From: an uncultured delta proteobacterium
GTDB taxonomy: Bacteria; Desulfobacterota; Desulfobulbia; Desulfobulbales; Desulfocapsaceae
Length of the DNA stretch: 64,000 nucleotides
Direction: 5' to 3'
Assembly (NCBI GenBank): GCA_903901335.1
Contig: CAIUQR010000121.1
Coordinates: 1 to 64,000 of the forward strand
This document shows, piece after piece, positions 27,276-36,165 of this stretch; within the stretch, counting starts at the first letter, position 1; each line of letters starts with the position of its first letter. Below the pieces are notes generated by a model. It saw only the letters and a program-made list of their open reading frames with translations, was not told the origin of the DNA and did no database searches. A program made the translations under genes and the position numbers.

Positions 27276-28952
27276 ATGCATCGATATTTTCACCTCTGTA
27301 CGGTCATATTTTTTCTCAGTATCGGCTTTGTGCAATCTTCCTTTTCGTCAGATGCGTATATAAAAGTCGATGATAACGAATTGGGTCAAGGAATACTGCG
27401 TCAACGGGGCTTTGAATGTTTGCTTATCACCCCTGCCCATGTTGTGGAAAACGCTTTCAAAGTCGACATAACAGTAGCCGATAAGACAAAATATTCAGCA
27501 GAAATTCTAGAATTATTTCCTGATGATATCGGCGTGCTTCGAATCAGCAGCGATGAATCATCCATGTGCCGCCATGCCAGTTGGTCTTACAATACTCATT
27601 TAAACGCCCTGTTGGAAACGGAAAAACAGGGCGAACTGCGCACAATGCTCGCTGACGGAAGTATCCGCAGAACCCCTGTCGATATTGTCGGGTATGATCA
27701 ATACCGAAACATTAATGTCCGCCCGATAAATAAATCGGACGCAATTTTGAAAGGTGAGAGCGGAAGCCTCCTTTATATTGCCGGTCAGCTATCCGGTATG
27801 CTTCTTTCCATCAGTGATGATATTGGCAATGTTATTCGTCAGGACGCACTGGCCAATACCCTTGCCTTGTTTTTTGGAGATTCTAATCAGGCTGGTAAAC
27901 AAAGTCCGTCGCAGCCGAACAAAAAAATAAGTGCAAAGCCTCCCGCTCAAGAAAAAGTCCAGACCGATGAACCGGGATTTTCCGGTATCATTGCCCAAAG
28001 TGCTGTAGCTGAATATCTCATCAAGCTGGAGGAGAACAGCCCCGTCCGTCTGAAGTTTACGGCCACAGGAGATAAGGAGAAGTACAACGTCGAAATCTGG
28101 GATTCAACAAGAAAGGTAGTATATCGAGATCCGGGCAAAAATTTTTCCGGGGCAGAATCCGTAAATATTCCCTTTACACCACCTAGAAATGATACCTATA
28201 CATTGCACATCATAGGAACTGAAGGTGAAGGGAAGTACGCAGTTAAGATTCAAACGATAGCCTTTGATTCTCAATTGCGCAGTCCGAAAAATATAATCCA
28301 GATTGGAGATAATGCAGCCGAGGGCATACTTGCCCACGGTGCTGTCGCCGAGTACTGGATCAGGATGGAGGAGAACAGCCCTGTCCGTCTGATATTTCCA
28401 GCCACAGGAGATAATGAGAAGTACAATGTCGAAATCTGGGATTCAACGAGAAAAGCAGTATATCGAGATCCGGATAAACGTTATTCCGGGACGGAAACCG
28501 CCAATATTCCCTTTACTCCACCAAAAAACGATATTTATGCATTGCACATTATCGGGACCGAAGGAGAAGGGAAATATGCAGTCAAGGTATCATCGATTGC
28601 TTTGAATTCTCAATTACGCAGTGAGACAAATGTTATTCAGGTCGGTGGCAATAATGTCGAAGGTGTAATTGCTCAAGGTGCTGTCGCGGAGTACCGGCTT
28701 GAGTTGGAGGCATATAACCCGATCCGCCTGAACTTTTTCCCAACAGGGGACCGTGGAAAGTACAATGTTGAAATTTCTGATTCGACTGGAAATGTAGTAT
28801 ACCGAGACCCCTACAAACGGTATAGCGGCACTGAGGCTGCCATTCTTCCATTCACTGCCCCCAAAAAAGATACCTATTTTGTACGCCTCATAGGAATTGA
28901 AGGTGAATGCAAATATTCACTGAATATTGTACGGACAGCAGGAAGATCTTAA
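27276..28952 (+). CDS. Secreted trypsin-like protease with three PPC-like repeats (trio gene 3)
   Basis: A 558-residue exported protein. After a signal peptide (about 1-25) comes a trypsin-like domain whose triad can be read: His55 in TPAHVV, Asp83 or Asp84 in FPDDIGVL and Ser162 in KGESGSLLY. A linker (about 203-235) leads to three tandem units with a period of 113 residues (236-348, 349-461, 462-555). Each has an AVAEY strand, KYNVEI-DST, and TPP-NDTY-type strands, which fits bacterial pre-peptidase C-terminal (PPC) domains. The DNA of units 1 and 2 is also very similar. It ends the trio 25447-28952. Confidence 0.85.
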   Translation: MHRYFHLCTVIFFLSIGFVQSSFSSDAYIKVDDNELGQGILRQRGFECLLITPAHVVENAFKVDITVADKTKYSAEILELFPDDIGVLRISSDESSMCRHASWSYNTHLNALLETEKQGELRTMLADGSIRRTPVDIVGYDQYRNINVRPINKSDAILKGESGSLLYIAGQLSGMLLSISDDIGNVIRQDALANTLALFFGDSNQAGKQSPSQPNKKISAKPPAQEKVQTDEPGFSGIIAQSAVAEYLIKLEENSPVRLKFTATGDKEKYNVEIWDSTRKVVYRDPGKNFSGAESVNIPFTPPRNDTYTLHIIGTEGEGKYAVKIQTIAFDSQLRSPKNIIQIGDNAAEGILAHGAVAEYWIRMEENSPVRLIFPATGDNEKYNVEIWDSTRKAVYRDPDKRYSGTETANIPFTPPKNDIYALHIIGTEGEGKYAVKVSSIALNSQLRSETNVIQVGGNNVEGVIAQGAVAEYRLELEAYNPIRLNFFPTGDRGKYNVEISDSTGNVVYRDPYKRYSGTEAAILPFTAPKKDTYFVRLIGIEGECKYSLNIVRTAGRS

Positions 28953-29156
28953 CTCCCCGTCGTGAGGTAACCTTAACCTTTTCTTCTACAGTTGGAAGGC
29001 ACTTTCGAGTCCATTCCCTTTGTATAATATATTGATTTTACAATGTCTATTGTTAGGGTGACTTGGACCGGTAGTGCCAACTGAAATCGTACTTTATATT
29101 GATATAATAGAATATTGGATAGTATTTTCAGGGTGTCCTCAACAAAGGAGACCCAA

Positions 29157-29710
29157 GTGTTTGCACGAATCAAAAAATCCGGTAGGTATCAGTACCTGCA
29201 TCTTGTCGAAAACAACAAGATCAGCGATAAAGTCTGCCAGCGAGTCATTTCTACTGTCGGTCGTCTCGACCAGCTCCAGGCCAAGGGAAGCGTCGAAACC
29301 CTTATCCGCTCGCTTGCCGGATTCTCGGAGAAGACCTTGCTTATCAACCTCTCTGCAAACGGGTTGCTCTCAAGTACAAGGAACTCTGGCAGGTGGAGCA
29401 GGTCTTCCTCGACGTGAAGTCGATCCTGGACACCAGGCCCATTTTCCATAAACGGGACGAGACCATCCGTGGTCATGTTTTCTGCAGTTTCCTGGCCCTT
29501 GTTCTGCGAAAGGAACTGGATCGGCGCCTGGATTCTGCCGGACATCAGTTCGAATGGGCGGACATCAAGCGAGACCTCAAGGCGTTGCAAGAAGTGACTG
29601 TCGAGGAAAACAGTCGGAGTCTTGTTGTCCGTACTGCATGTATCGGGTCTTGTGGGAAGGTGTTTCAGGCGGTAGGCGTTGCCTTGCCACCGACGATACG
29701 CGAAATATGA
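29157..29710 (+). pseudogene. IS1634-family transposase with internal deletion
   Basis: The first 60 codons (from a GTG with AAAGGAG upstream) match the IS1634 N-terminus: VFARIKKSGRYQYLHLVENN, then RVISTVGRLDQLQAKGS. At about 29350 the frame breaks and the second part (to 29710) matches the C-terminus: ELWQVEQVFLDVKSILDTRP and GHVFCSFLALVLRKELD. The catalytic middle, several hundred residues, is missing. CCGGTAGTGCCAAC occurs before (29068-29081) and after (29737-29750) the gene in the same orientation. Confidence 0.85.
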
Positions 29711-29865
29711 ATGCGTTTCCTTTAGATTGTTCATGCCCGGTAGTGCCAACACATTTTTCGCATGTCGTATTGTTTTGTAATTGCAGAACTATTTGTTTTC
29801 AACCGTAGAAGATGAGTTGGAATCAATAAAATAGCAAGCCTGGTTAACATTAGGAGTAACAATGT

Positions 29866-29987
29866 CTGCATCCCACCAGCACAACGTCCGGCTTTATATA
29901 TAAACCCGTTTTCTCACAAGGAAAGCGGGTTTTTTTGTTGTCCATCAATGTCCATCTTGGTATGCTAAGATCCAATAGTTTTGGGGG
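29866..29987. repeat. attR-side direct repeat with duplicated terminator
   Basis: A direct repeat of 12609-12740. It starts CTGCATC-CCACCAGCAC (tRNA tail missing one G) and contains the duplicated terminator (29902-29938) and the following 50 bases. It continues with GGGGG repeats that resemble the arm sites upstream of the integrase, although no integrase follows here. Confidence 0.85.
29902..29938 (+). terminator. Duplicated tRNA terminator
   Basis: AAACCCGTTTTC pairs with GAAAGCGGGTTT (one G-T pair) around TCACAAG and is followed by T residues. It has no tRNA in front of it and is a relic of the att duplication. Confidence 0.75.
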
Positions 29988-30325
29988 AATTTGGGGGGGA
30001 AGGTCACCTCAAGTATACGCCTGTTTTTATGATTTTCTGACACTTTTGCTAGAAGGGCAGGGACAAACCAATTTAACCTATGTAATTGATTCGCTGGTCA
30101 CAAATGAGAGGTTTCTTATCTTCATCATTTTCGATATTATGTCAACTGGGGAAACGAGCAAGGGAAATAAGGAAAGACCTCTGTTTCAGTTGCCAAGCAT
30201 GGAAAATGGGAACTTTTTCCATAGCCTGCGTTTTCCGCCGTGAAAGCGATAGGCTTAAGTGAATCGAAATGGCGATTGGAGGTTCATTCCTTCGAGTATT
30301 TAACAATATACTGTGGAGACAATAC
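29988..30325. other. Non-coding gap right of the island boundary
   Basis: Apart from the G-rich tail of the right repeat, nothing coding is supported. A 102-codon plus-strand frame at 29935-30243 crosses the terminator and is rejected. Confidence 0.4.
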
Positions 30326-30598
30326 ATGAACAAGAAAGAATTGGTTCAATGTATTGCTCATGCGGCAGAAATAAACAAAGCAACAACTGAAAAGGCCCTG
30401 AACGGCACTTTGACGGCGATTACCGAGGCTCTCAATATTGGTAATGCGGTTACTCTGGTTGGCTTCGGCACCTTCTCCGTATCAAAATGAAAGGCACGCC
30501 AGAGAAGAAATCCGAAGACCGGCGCTACCATTAAAATCCCTGCAAAGAAAGTCGCCCGATTCAAAGCAGGCAGCAAGCTGTCTGAAACAGTCAATTAA
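30326..30598 (+). pseudogene. HU-family DNA-binding protein interrupted by TGA
   Basis: The frame MNKKELVQCIAHAAEINKAT...GFGTFSVSK runs to an in-frame TGA at 30488-30490 (codon 55) and then continues in the same frame as KARQRRNPKTGATIKIP...LSETVN to TAA at 30598. The total is 90 codons, exactly HU length. Family members have Arg at the broken position, so CGA to TGA is the simplest change. The truncated product would lack the DNA-binding arm. It is most likely a recent pseudogene; readthrough is possible but unproven. Confidence 0.85.
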
Positions 30599-30702
30599 TC
30601 CTTTAGTCCCAATGGATGGAGTACATGATGTTGAAGAAATTCAATGTGCTGCCAAATCTAAATCAGGAAAGCAGGCCTCTGGTAATATAAGGGAAATAAG
30701 TC

Positions 30703-31167
30703 GTGGGAAAGATAGTATGGATTATTGTTTTAACAACAAGTATTTGGGTTCTTGGTGACGCGCAAACAATCGGTGTCAAGAAGGGCCAGATTCGGGGAGT
30801 GGCAGACATGGGGCCGTGGGCCTGGTTTTTTGCTTGCCTATTTTGTTGGATTATCGGCTTTCCTACCTATTTAGCCAAACGAAACGAATATAAACGTATC
30901 AACAGTTTTGGAAGAGTTGCGGATTTCTCAATAGATAATATCTTTAATGGCAGCAACTACATTCCACCCAGAATAAATGCAGGTCAGGGCAGGAGGCGGA
31001 TCTCGACTGATAAAATAAAAAATGGATTTATATTTATCGCCTTAGCTGGACTGCTTATCATTATTGGTGTGGTTTTAATGGGCATTTATTTTCAAGAATA
31101 TCAAGAGATAACACGACGTGCTTCCACTGCTTTTAAGTCAGTGATACAGAGGGCGGTGGGAACTTAG
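30703..31167 (+). CDS. Membrane protein of unknown function
   Basis: A 154-residue protein beginning at GTG, with AGGGA upstream. It has a signal-anchor-like start, a second segment near 37-57 (WAWFFACLFCWIIGFPTYLA) and a third near 108-130 (FIFIALAGLLIIIGVVLMGIY). Between them is a soluble loop of about 50 residues with basic patches. The family is not recognised. Confidence 0.6.
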   Translation: MGKIVWIIVLTTSIWVLGDAQTIGVKKGQIRGVADMGPWAWFFACLFCWIIGFPTYLAKRNEYKRINSFGRVADFSIDNIFNGSNYIPPRINAGQGRRRISTDKIKNGFIFIALAGLLIIIGVVLMGIYFQEYQEITRRASTAFKSVIQRAVGT

Positions 31168-31302
31168 CCAGCCAATGGTAAAAAGCGCATTTTGGGGGCC
31201 GGCTATCGATAATAATCGAGGTATTAAAGGCAGTCATACTGCAAATAAAGAATCGGTTATTTTCACCCTGCACATAAACAATTCTCCAAGGAGGGCCACA
31301 CT

Positions 31303-31509
31303 ATGTCTTCAGGACTTTTTCAACCGTTGCATTTGATTGTTATTTTGGTGATCGTCATTATCATTTTCGGAGCGGGTAAACTGCCGGAAATCGGTGAGGG
31401 TCTCGCAAAGAGCATCAAAGCCTTTAAGAGGGGGATGGAAGATATTAAGGACACAACAGACGATCCCAACACAAAACCTTCCCAGCACAAGGAAGAAAAG
31501 AAGTCATGA
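31303..31509 (+). CDS. tatA: Twin-arginine translocase subunit TatA/E
   Basis: A 68-residue protein that forms the pore-like part of the Tat system exporting folded proteins. The N-terminal membrane helix (about 8-24) is followed by [20 protein letters not shown], with the conserved FG hinge and amphipathic helix, and a charged tail. AAGGAGGG precedes the ATG. No tatB or tatC is adjacent, so it is a free-standing copy. Confidence 0.93.
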   Translation: MSSGLFQPLHLIVILVIVIIIFGAGKLPEIGEGLAKSIKAFKRGMEDIKDTTDDPNTKPSQHKEEKKS

Positions 31510-31769
31510 CCTATTCTGACCATTTGTTTTGTAATACATAGTTGCTCAATATGGGATAATGGAATGTTATTTGTTGAAATTGAGACTTGATATGACAGCT
31601 TGAGTCCTTTACGATTTTGACCTTTTGGGAACATGTTTTGTTACGGATAGTCAGGAGAAATCTTCAGAGTGAGATGCTAACCCTCAGGGGTATGAATGTA
31701 CGAATTCTTTGTTAAGAAGTCTGTCGCTAAGAAGGTATTCCGGAACCCTTATTTCAACAGGAGATGAAC

Positions 31770-32264
31770 ATGAAAAAACTCATGCTGCTTATTGCCATCA
31801 GTATACTTGCTCCGATATTGATTTCAGCTGCCAAAATGCCGGTTGCTCCTAACGGAATTGCCTATTATCCTAATTACATGACTTGGAAAGTTATTGCGCC
31901 TTCCTATCGGGAGGATAAAGGACATATTCGCATTATAACCGGCAACGAGATTGCTATTGCGGCATTGCATGCCGGTAAGAATCCACTCCCAGATGGGAGC
32001 GTATTGGCCAAAGTAGCCTGGAAGGCAGAAAAACATCCCTTTTTCCCTGACGCCACAATACCTGGAGAGTTCGTACAGGTTGAGTTTATGGTGAAGGACG
32101 CAAAGAAGTATAAAAATACAGGTGGGTGGGGTTTTGCTCGATTTGTTGGAAACGAGTTAAAACCCTATGGGAAAGACGCTGGTTTTGTCAACGAGTGTTT
32201 CCAATGCCATATGCCAGTGGCAAACAACGATTATCTTTTTACCAAAATCGTCAAAACACCTTGA
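31770..32264 (+). CDS. Periplasmic cytochrome P460-family protein
   Basis: A 164-residue exported c-type heme protein. It has a signal peptide (1-20), a P460-like beta domain (WKVIAPSYREDKGHIRIITGN, AIAALHAGKNPLPDGSVLAK, WGFARFVG) and a single heme site CFQCH near the C-terminus. Family members oxidise hydroxylamine or bind NO; some are only electron carriers. The ATG at 31770 is favoured over 31764 because AGGAG then lies six bases away. It stands alone. Confidence 0.88.
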   Translation: MKKLMLLIAISILAPILISAAKMPVAPNGIAYYPNYMTWKVIAPSYREDKGHIRIITGNEIAIAALHAGKNPLPDGSVLAKVAWKAEKHPFFPDATIPGEFVQVEFMVKDAKKYKNTGGWGFARFVGNELKPYGKDAGFVNECFQCHMPVANNDYLFTKIVKTP

Positions 32265-32445
32265 ACCACTTCATAATGAAACCGCCAGGCGTTATACCAC
32301 CGCTGTTCAGATGAAAATCCTGTATCGTAGCCCTGTATTCATATTCCGAGGCTGATATCTGTCTGAATTGAAACCCACCGTTATGCCCCATATAGCCTAG
32401 ATGACCAGCCTCTTCAAATTTTATTTCCATAGTGTTCTCTGCCAT
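32251..32445 (-). CDS. Small hypothetical protein
   Basis: A 64-residue soluble protein (GHLGYMGHNGGFQFRQISAS). It overlaps the tail of the cytochrome gene by 14 bases on the opposite strand and follows another small minus-strand gene by 53 bases. It is unrecognised. The ribosome site is weak, so the call rests on a protein-like composition and co-orientation. Confidence 0.35.
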   Translation of the reverse strand: MAENTMEIKFEEAGHLGYMGHNGGFQFRQISASEYEYRATIQDFHLNSGGITPGGFIMKWFKVF

Positions 32446-32498
32446 CGTGGTTGTGTTGTTCAGGAGTTACGTTGCTGAAACCAAAGCAAACCGATCAA

Positions 32499-32729
32499 TC
32501 AGTGGATTTTCTGGGGAAGTGATGGCTGCCAATCTAAAATCCGGCCTTGTCCCATCGACACCCCAATAATGTATTCGGCGAAAGCGGTGTCGAGATCGCC
32601 ATCCGGCGGACCGCTATACGTGGCAAGAAACATCTCGGCCATGCTCATGATGATATCCCGGTAAGGGCCGGTGACAACCATATTGTCGATGATATGTTCA
32701 CCAAGGGTGTGAACGGTAAATTTCACCAT
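32499..32729 (-). CDS. Small hypothetical protein
   Basis: A 76-residue acidic protein, MVKFTVHTLGEHIIDNMVVTG at the start, with a Met-rich helix and a GQGRILDWQP tail. AGAGGAGA lies five bases before the ATG, a strong ribosome site. The family is not recognised. It is probably first of a two-gene unit with the frame ending at 32251. Confidence 0.5.
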   Translation of the reverse strand: MVKFTVHTLGEHIIDNMVVTGPYRDIIMSMAEMFLATYSGPPDGDLDTAFAEYIIGVSMGQGRILDWQPSLPQKIH

Positions 32730-33083
32730 GGGTTTCTCCTCTTCACAAATGGCTTTATTGGCATGGAAACGACTCCAGAGTTCCTTTTATAATACAGCAG
32801 ATCCAATTAATCTTGAAGAAGAGACTATTATTGATGATCTCGTAAAAAGTCAAAAATTACAATTCGACCCTCGTAATCATAAATAATTTTATTTTTCCCC
32901 CAGTTAGCCATATATTTTACGTATTAGCCATGCAATGCCCTTGAAAGCGCAAACGAAACGCTTGAGATGATCGTCTCGTTGAACACTGAATGCAACGTGT
33001 GAAAAGTGGCCCGAGTCAGTTCGACATCTGTTTTAACCTCATGCCGCTTCTCACCCTGACCATTACCATAGGAGAGGCACTTT
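32730..33083. other. Divergent intergenic region
   Basis: AT-rich and without a supported gene. It probably holds promoters for both the minus-strand small gene and the oxidoreductase to the right. I could not place -35 and -10 boxes with confidence. Confidence 0.35.
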
Positions 33084-34091
33084 ATGAGAGCGATACGACT
33101 TAAAGGATCCGGCGGGCTCGAGCGCCTGACGGTGGTTGAGATGGAGGAGCCGGGTGCGCCGCAGGAAGGCGAGATCCTGGTGCGGCTGCACGCCAGCTCG
33201 CTGAACTATCATGATTATCTGGTCGCGTTGGGGACGATTCCCACTGCAGACGGACTCATCCCGTTGTCCGATGGAGCCGGAATCGTCGAAAGAATCGGGG
33301 AGGGCGTCAGCGAATTTGCCGTGGGCGACCACGTCGTCTCCTGTTTTTTCCCCGAGTGGCAAAACGGCGAAGCCACATCATCCGGGTTCGCCAAGACGCC
33401 CGGGGATGGCGTGGATGGGTATGCGCGGGAGAGGGTGGTGCGGCCGGCGAATTGGTTCACTCGCGCCCCTAGGAATTACAGCCATACCGAAGCGGCGACG
33501 TTGACCACCGCCGGCCTTACGGCGTGGCGCGCACTTGTCAATGATGGTCCTTTGAAGGCCGGCGAGACGGTATTGACGTTGGGTACGGGCGGTGTGTCGA
33601 TGTTCGCCCTGCAGTTCGCAAAAATGATGGGTGCATTGACGATCGTCACCTCGTCATCGGATGAAAAACTGGCTCACGCACGCGCTCTGGGCGCCGACCA
33701 TACAATCAACTACAAGCAGCATCCAAACTGGGCGGATCAGGTTTTAGACCGGACCGGCGGACGCGGTGTTGATCATGTCATCGAAGTGGGCGGTCCGGAC
33801 ACTCTGCCGCAGTCGATCAGCGCCTGCCGCATCGGCGGGCATATCGCGCTCATCGGCGTCTTGACGGGTTTCTCCGGTCCGATCCCAACCGTGGCGCTGT
33901 TGACTCGACAAGTACGGCTTCAGGGCTTGACGGTCGGAAACCGCCAACAGCAGATCGAGATGATCCGCGCTCTGGATGCCAACGACATGACGCCGGTCAT
34001 CGATAAGACCTTTCCTCTGCAAGACCTGATCGAGGCATTTCGTTACGAGGCGAGCGGTGCGCATTTCGGAAAAATCTGCATCGAAGTGTGA
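33084..34091 (+). CDS. Zinc-independent MDR oxidoreductase (NAD(P)-dependent)
   Basis: A 335-residue medium-chain reductase of the quinone oxidoreductase-like group. The N-terminal GroES-like domain has LHASSLNYHDYLVALG and DGAGIVERIGEGV. The cofactor domain has the Rossmann motif VLTLGTGGVSMFALQFAK (about residues 165-182) and ALGADHTINY. The catalytic zinc ligands of alcohol dehydrogenases are lacking. The base composition is clearly more GC-rich than the neighbouring gaps, so transfer from another bacterium is plausible. The substrate is unknown. Confidence 0.88.
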   Translation: MRAIRLKGSGGLERLTVVEMEEPGAPQEGEILVRLHASSLNYHDYLVALGTIPTADGLIPLSDGAGIVERIGEGVSEFAVGDHVVSCFFPEWQNGEATSSGFAKTPGDGVDGYARERVVRPANWFTRAPRNYSHTEAATLTTAGLTAWRALVNDGPLKAGETVLTLGTGGVSMFALQFAKMMGALTIVTSSSDEKLAHARALGADHTINYKQHPNWADQVLDRTGGRGVDHVIEVGGPDTLPQSISACRIGGHIALIGVLTGFSGPIPTVALLTRQVRLQGLTVGNRQQQIEMIRALDANDMTPVIDKTFPLQDLIEAFRYEASGAHFGKICIEV

Positions 34092-34695
34092 ATCGAGACG
34101 AACGGTCGATGACCGGGTATGCGTCGTTCCTCAGTCAGTGCCACCCGCTTTTTTTAACAGAAAGGCCTTCCCCTCTTTACCCCCTTTACTTTGTATTTTA
34201 AGGAACGAAGGCACTGGTTTTGACAGGATTTTTTTGGAATTGGCCCGGTGATACTGCAAATGGGAATCGACTGCCTGTGTAACTTTCATAGTGCACCTCC
34301 TGTAGATTTGAGAAAAGCGGGAAAGGTTTACAGGTTATGATACCATAAAAATGCAGGAATTGTGGTTGGTGGCATGGATGAGCATGTCAGGAAACATCTC
34401 ATCTGGACGTGTCGATCCTTCGCTTAACAGAGGACTTCCCCGCCAATACAGGCATGACTTTTCTAAAAAAAGGATCATCCCTCACAAGTAGTTGAGATTC
34501 CATATTAACATGCATAGTAACCTCAGAATTGACAAATGCATCTGAGATGATGATTAAGTTAGTAAACAAGCAGTGAGCGCCTTTTAAGCACATAGGTAAG
34601 TATATCGCCTCCAAGGAATGGCGACATACAGATACTCAAAAAATGCTCACAAAATCTGACACAAAAACAATCCACAATTCACCAGGAGGTGATTT
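34092..34695. other. Non-coding gap
   Basis: About 600 bases with no supported gene. A 71-codon minus-strand frame at 34399-34614 has no ribosome site. Bases 34386-34422 resemble 35163-35200 (GTCAGGAAA ... GGACGTGTC). The AGGAGGTGAT of the next gene lies at the right end. Confidence 0.4.
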
Positions 34696-35007
34696 ATGCG
34701 ATTTCTTCTTAAAGTGAACATCCCAGTCGAAGCTGGTAACACAGCGGCGAAAGCAGGAAAACTTGGTACAACCATTCAGTCTATTCTTTCGGATCTGAAA
34801 CCTGAGGCTGCTTATTTTACAGACGAAAATGGTCAGCGGACGGGGTTGCTATTCTTCGACATGCAGGACGCTTCACAGATCCCCGCTATCGCTGAGCCAT
34901 GGTTCATCGCTTTCAATGCCAGTATAGAACTTCATCCGGTGATGGTGCCTGACGATTTATTGAAGGCTGGAGGTGCGATTGAGGCGGCGGTCAACAAGTA
35001 CCGCTAA
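34696..35007 (+). CDS. Conserved small protein of unknown function
   Basis: A 103-residue cytoplasmic protein with an alternating strand/helix pattern (MRFLLKVNIPVEAGN, TGLLFFDMQDASQIP, NASIELHPVMVPDDL). It resembles a ferredoxin-like, dimeric barrel fold seen in many uncharacterised bacterial proteins. The ribosome site AGGAGGTGAT is near-perfect, so it should be well translated. No function is known to me. Confidence 0.75.
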   Translation: MRFLLKVNIPVEAGNTAAKAGKLGTTIQSILSDLKPEAAYFTDENGQRTGLLFFDMQDASQIPAIAEPWFIAFNASIELHPVMVPDDLLKAGGAIEAAVNKYR

Positions 35008-35476
35008 CGGCTTGAAGGTCATATAAATAGTACGGTTTTTTTTTGATCATTTTATGCCGATCAGACATCAGATACCTCCTTCACATGAGCCCCTGCTTGC
35101 AGGCTGTTGTTAAGAGGGAGGTATTAACGAAAGATATTCCTGGGCATTAATATCTCACGATGGTCAGGAAATATATCAACCGGACGTGTCCGGCATTCGC
35201 ATTACATTGCCAAAAGACATCTATTGCCGGTAGACTTTCTCCAAGATAGTCGAGAACATCTTGGATGTTACGTATGGTCAGGAGTTGTCACCATATGAGA
35301 TCCCCCTCATATCCGGTAGAAACTTGTTTAAATAAATTTAGCCACTTCAGAATACGCAAAGAGACACGTTTTATTTATGGGTGTTGCTGTCACACCGATC
35401 TTGACAATAACTCTAACGCAGGGTAGTTATTTTTTAAGTCCCATGTATAATAGCGATACCTGAAAGGAGCCGAATC
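35008..35476. other. Non-coding gap with repeats
   Basis: About 470 bases. It contains 35163-35200, similar to 34386-34422, and 35350-35392, the second copy of the 43-bp repeat found at the integrase-fragment junction (20391-20433). No gene is supported. Confidence 0.5.
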
Positions 35477-35953
35477 ATGTTTATGACTATGCAAAAATTA
35501 CTCTCGTTTTTGGGTCTGTGCCTCTTGGTCTTTCTCGCGACTAATGCCTTGGCAACCGATATTCCCAAACTGAAACCAGGACTTTGGGAAGTCAAGATGC
35601 AGATTGAAGGGGTTCCGAATATGGACCCGGTGCAGCAATGCATAGATGAGAACACCAATAGTGTTATGCAGCAACAAGTAAAAGAAGATGAATCTGATTG
35701 TAAAACCATGGTGGTCAATCGTGCAGGTGACAAGGTTACAATTCATTCTGAATGCAAGCTTGAAGAAATGACTATTATCTCAGATAATATTTTTGAGGGT
35801 AGTTTTGATTCGGCCTATAAGGGGACAATAAAAACCCATTATAATCCTCCTCGCGATGGTGGCATGAGTGAAACCAGCATGACCCTGGAAGCCCGACGTC
35901 TCGGTCCGTGTCAACCTGGACAAAAACCTGGCGACGTCATTATTCCACAATGA
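35477..35953 (+). CDS. Exported DUF3617 family protein
   Basis: A 158-residue protein with a signal peptide (about 1-27, ending NALA). The mature domain shows the DUF3617 marks: LKPGLWEVKMQIEG, a QQCIDEN segment, paired cysteines (DCKTM, ECKLE) and a GPCQPGQKPGD end. Its function is unknown; it is predicted periplasmic. AAGGAG lies seven bases before the ATG. Confidence 0.85.
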   Translation: MFMTMQKLLSFLGLCLLVFLATNALATDIPKLKPGLWEVKMQIEGVPNMDPVQQCIDENTNSVMQQQVKEDESDCKTMVVNRAGDKVTIHSECKLEEMTIISDNIFEGSFDSAYKGTIKTHYNPPRDGGMSETSMTLEARRLGPCQPGQKPGDVIIPQ

Positions 35954-36165
35954 TTCGCCCCCCCAAAAAAAAATGGGTTTCACAAATGATGTCAGATTTG
36001 AAGATGTAAATATCAGGAAAAGTAGCTGCGTGAAGTTCCTTAGTAGCGGATTCGTCATCTTTTGATTAAAATGCCCTGTTAGGAGAAGATAACATTTGTG
36101 CAGGCGAGGCGCCACGTCAGGCTTACAGAGTATAAGCCGGACAAACTTCCCAGAGGGCAACTGCC

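Larger units (their letters stand above)
12610..29871. mobile_element. Genomic island integrated at the 3' end of a CAT-anticodon tRNA
   Basis: About 17.3 kb between direct repeats of the tRNA 3' end. The left end has the intact tRNA followed at once by a P4-type integrase gene and its arm-type repeats; the right end has a tRNA tail copy lacking one G (CTGCATC-CCACCA). Internal genes are mostly small, AT-richer and unrelated to the flanks: a toxin-antitoxin pair, an HNH nuclease, cassette-like genes, pseudogenes and a truncated transposase. A nearly identical integrase fragment at 20433 and the unusually long right repeat suggest that more than one island inserted in tandem. No conjugation or plasmid replication genes are seen. 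Confidence 0.85.

Noticed and set aside
29935-30243. 102-codon plus-strand frame
   Set aside because: Starts inside the duplicated terminator of the att repeat; no domain.
34399-34614. 71-codon minus-strand frame
   Set aside because: No ribosome site, and part of it lies in the diverged repeat.
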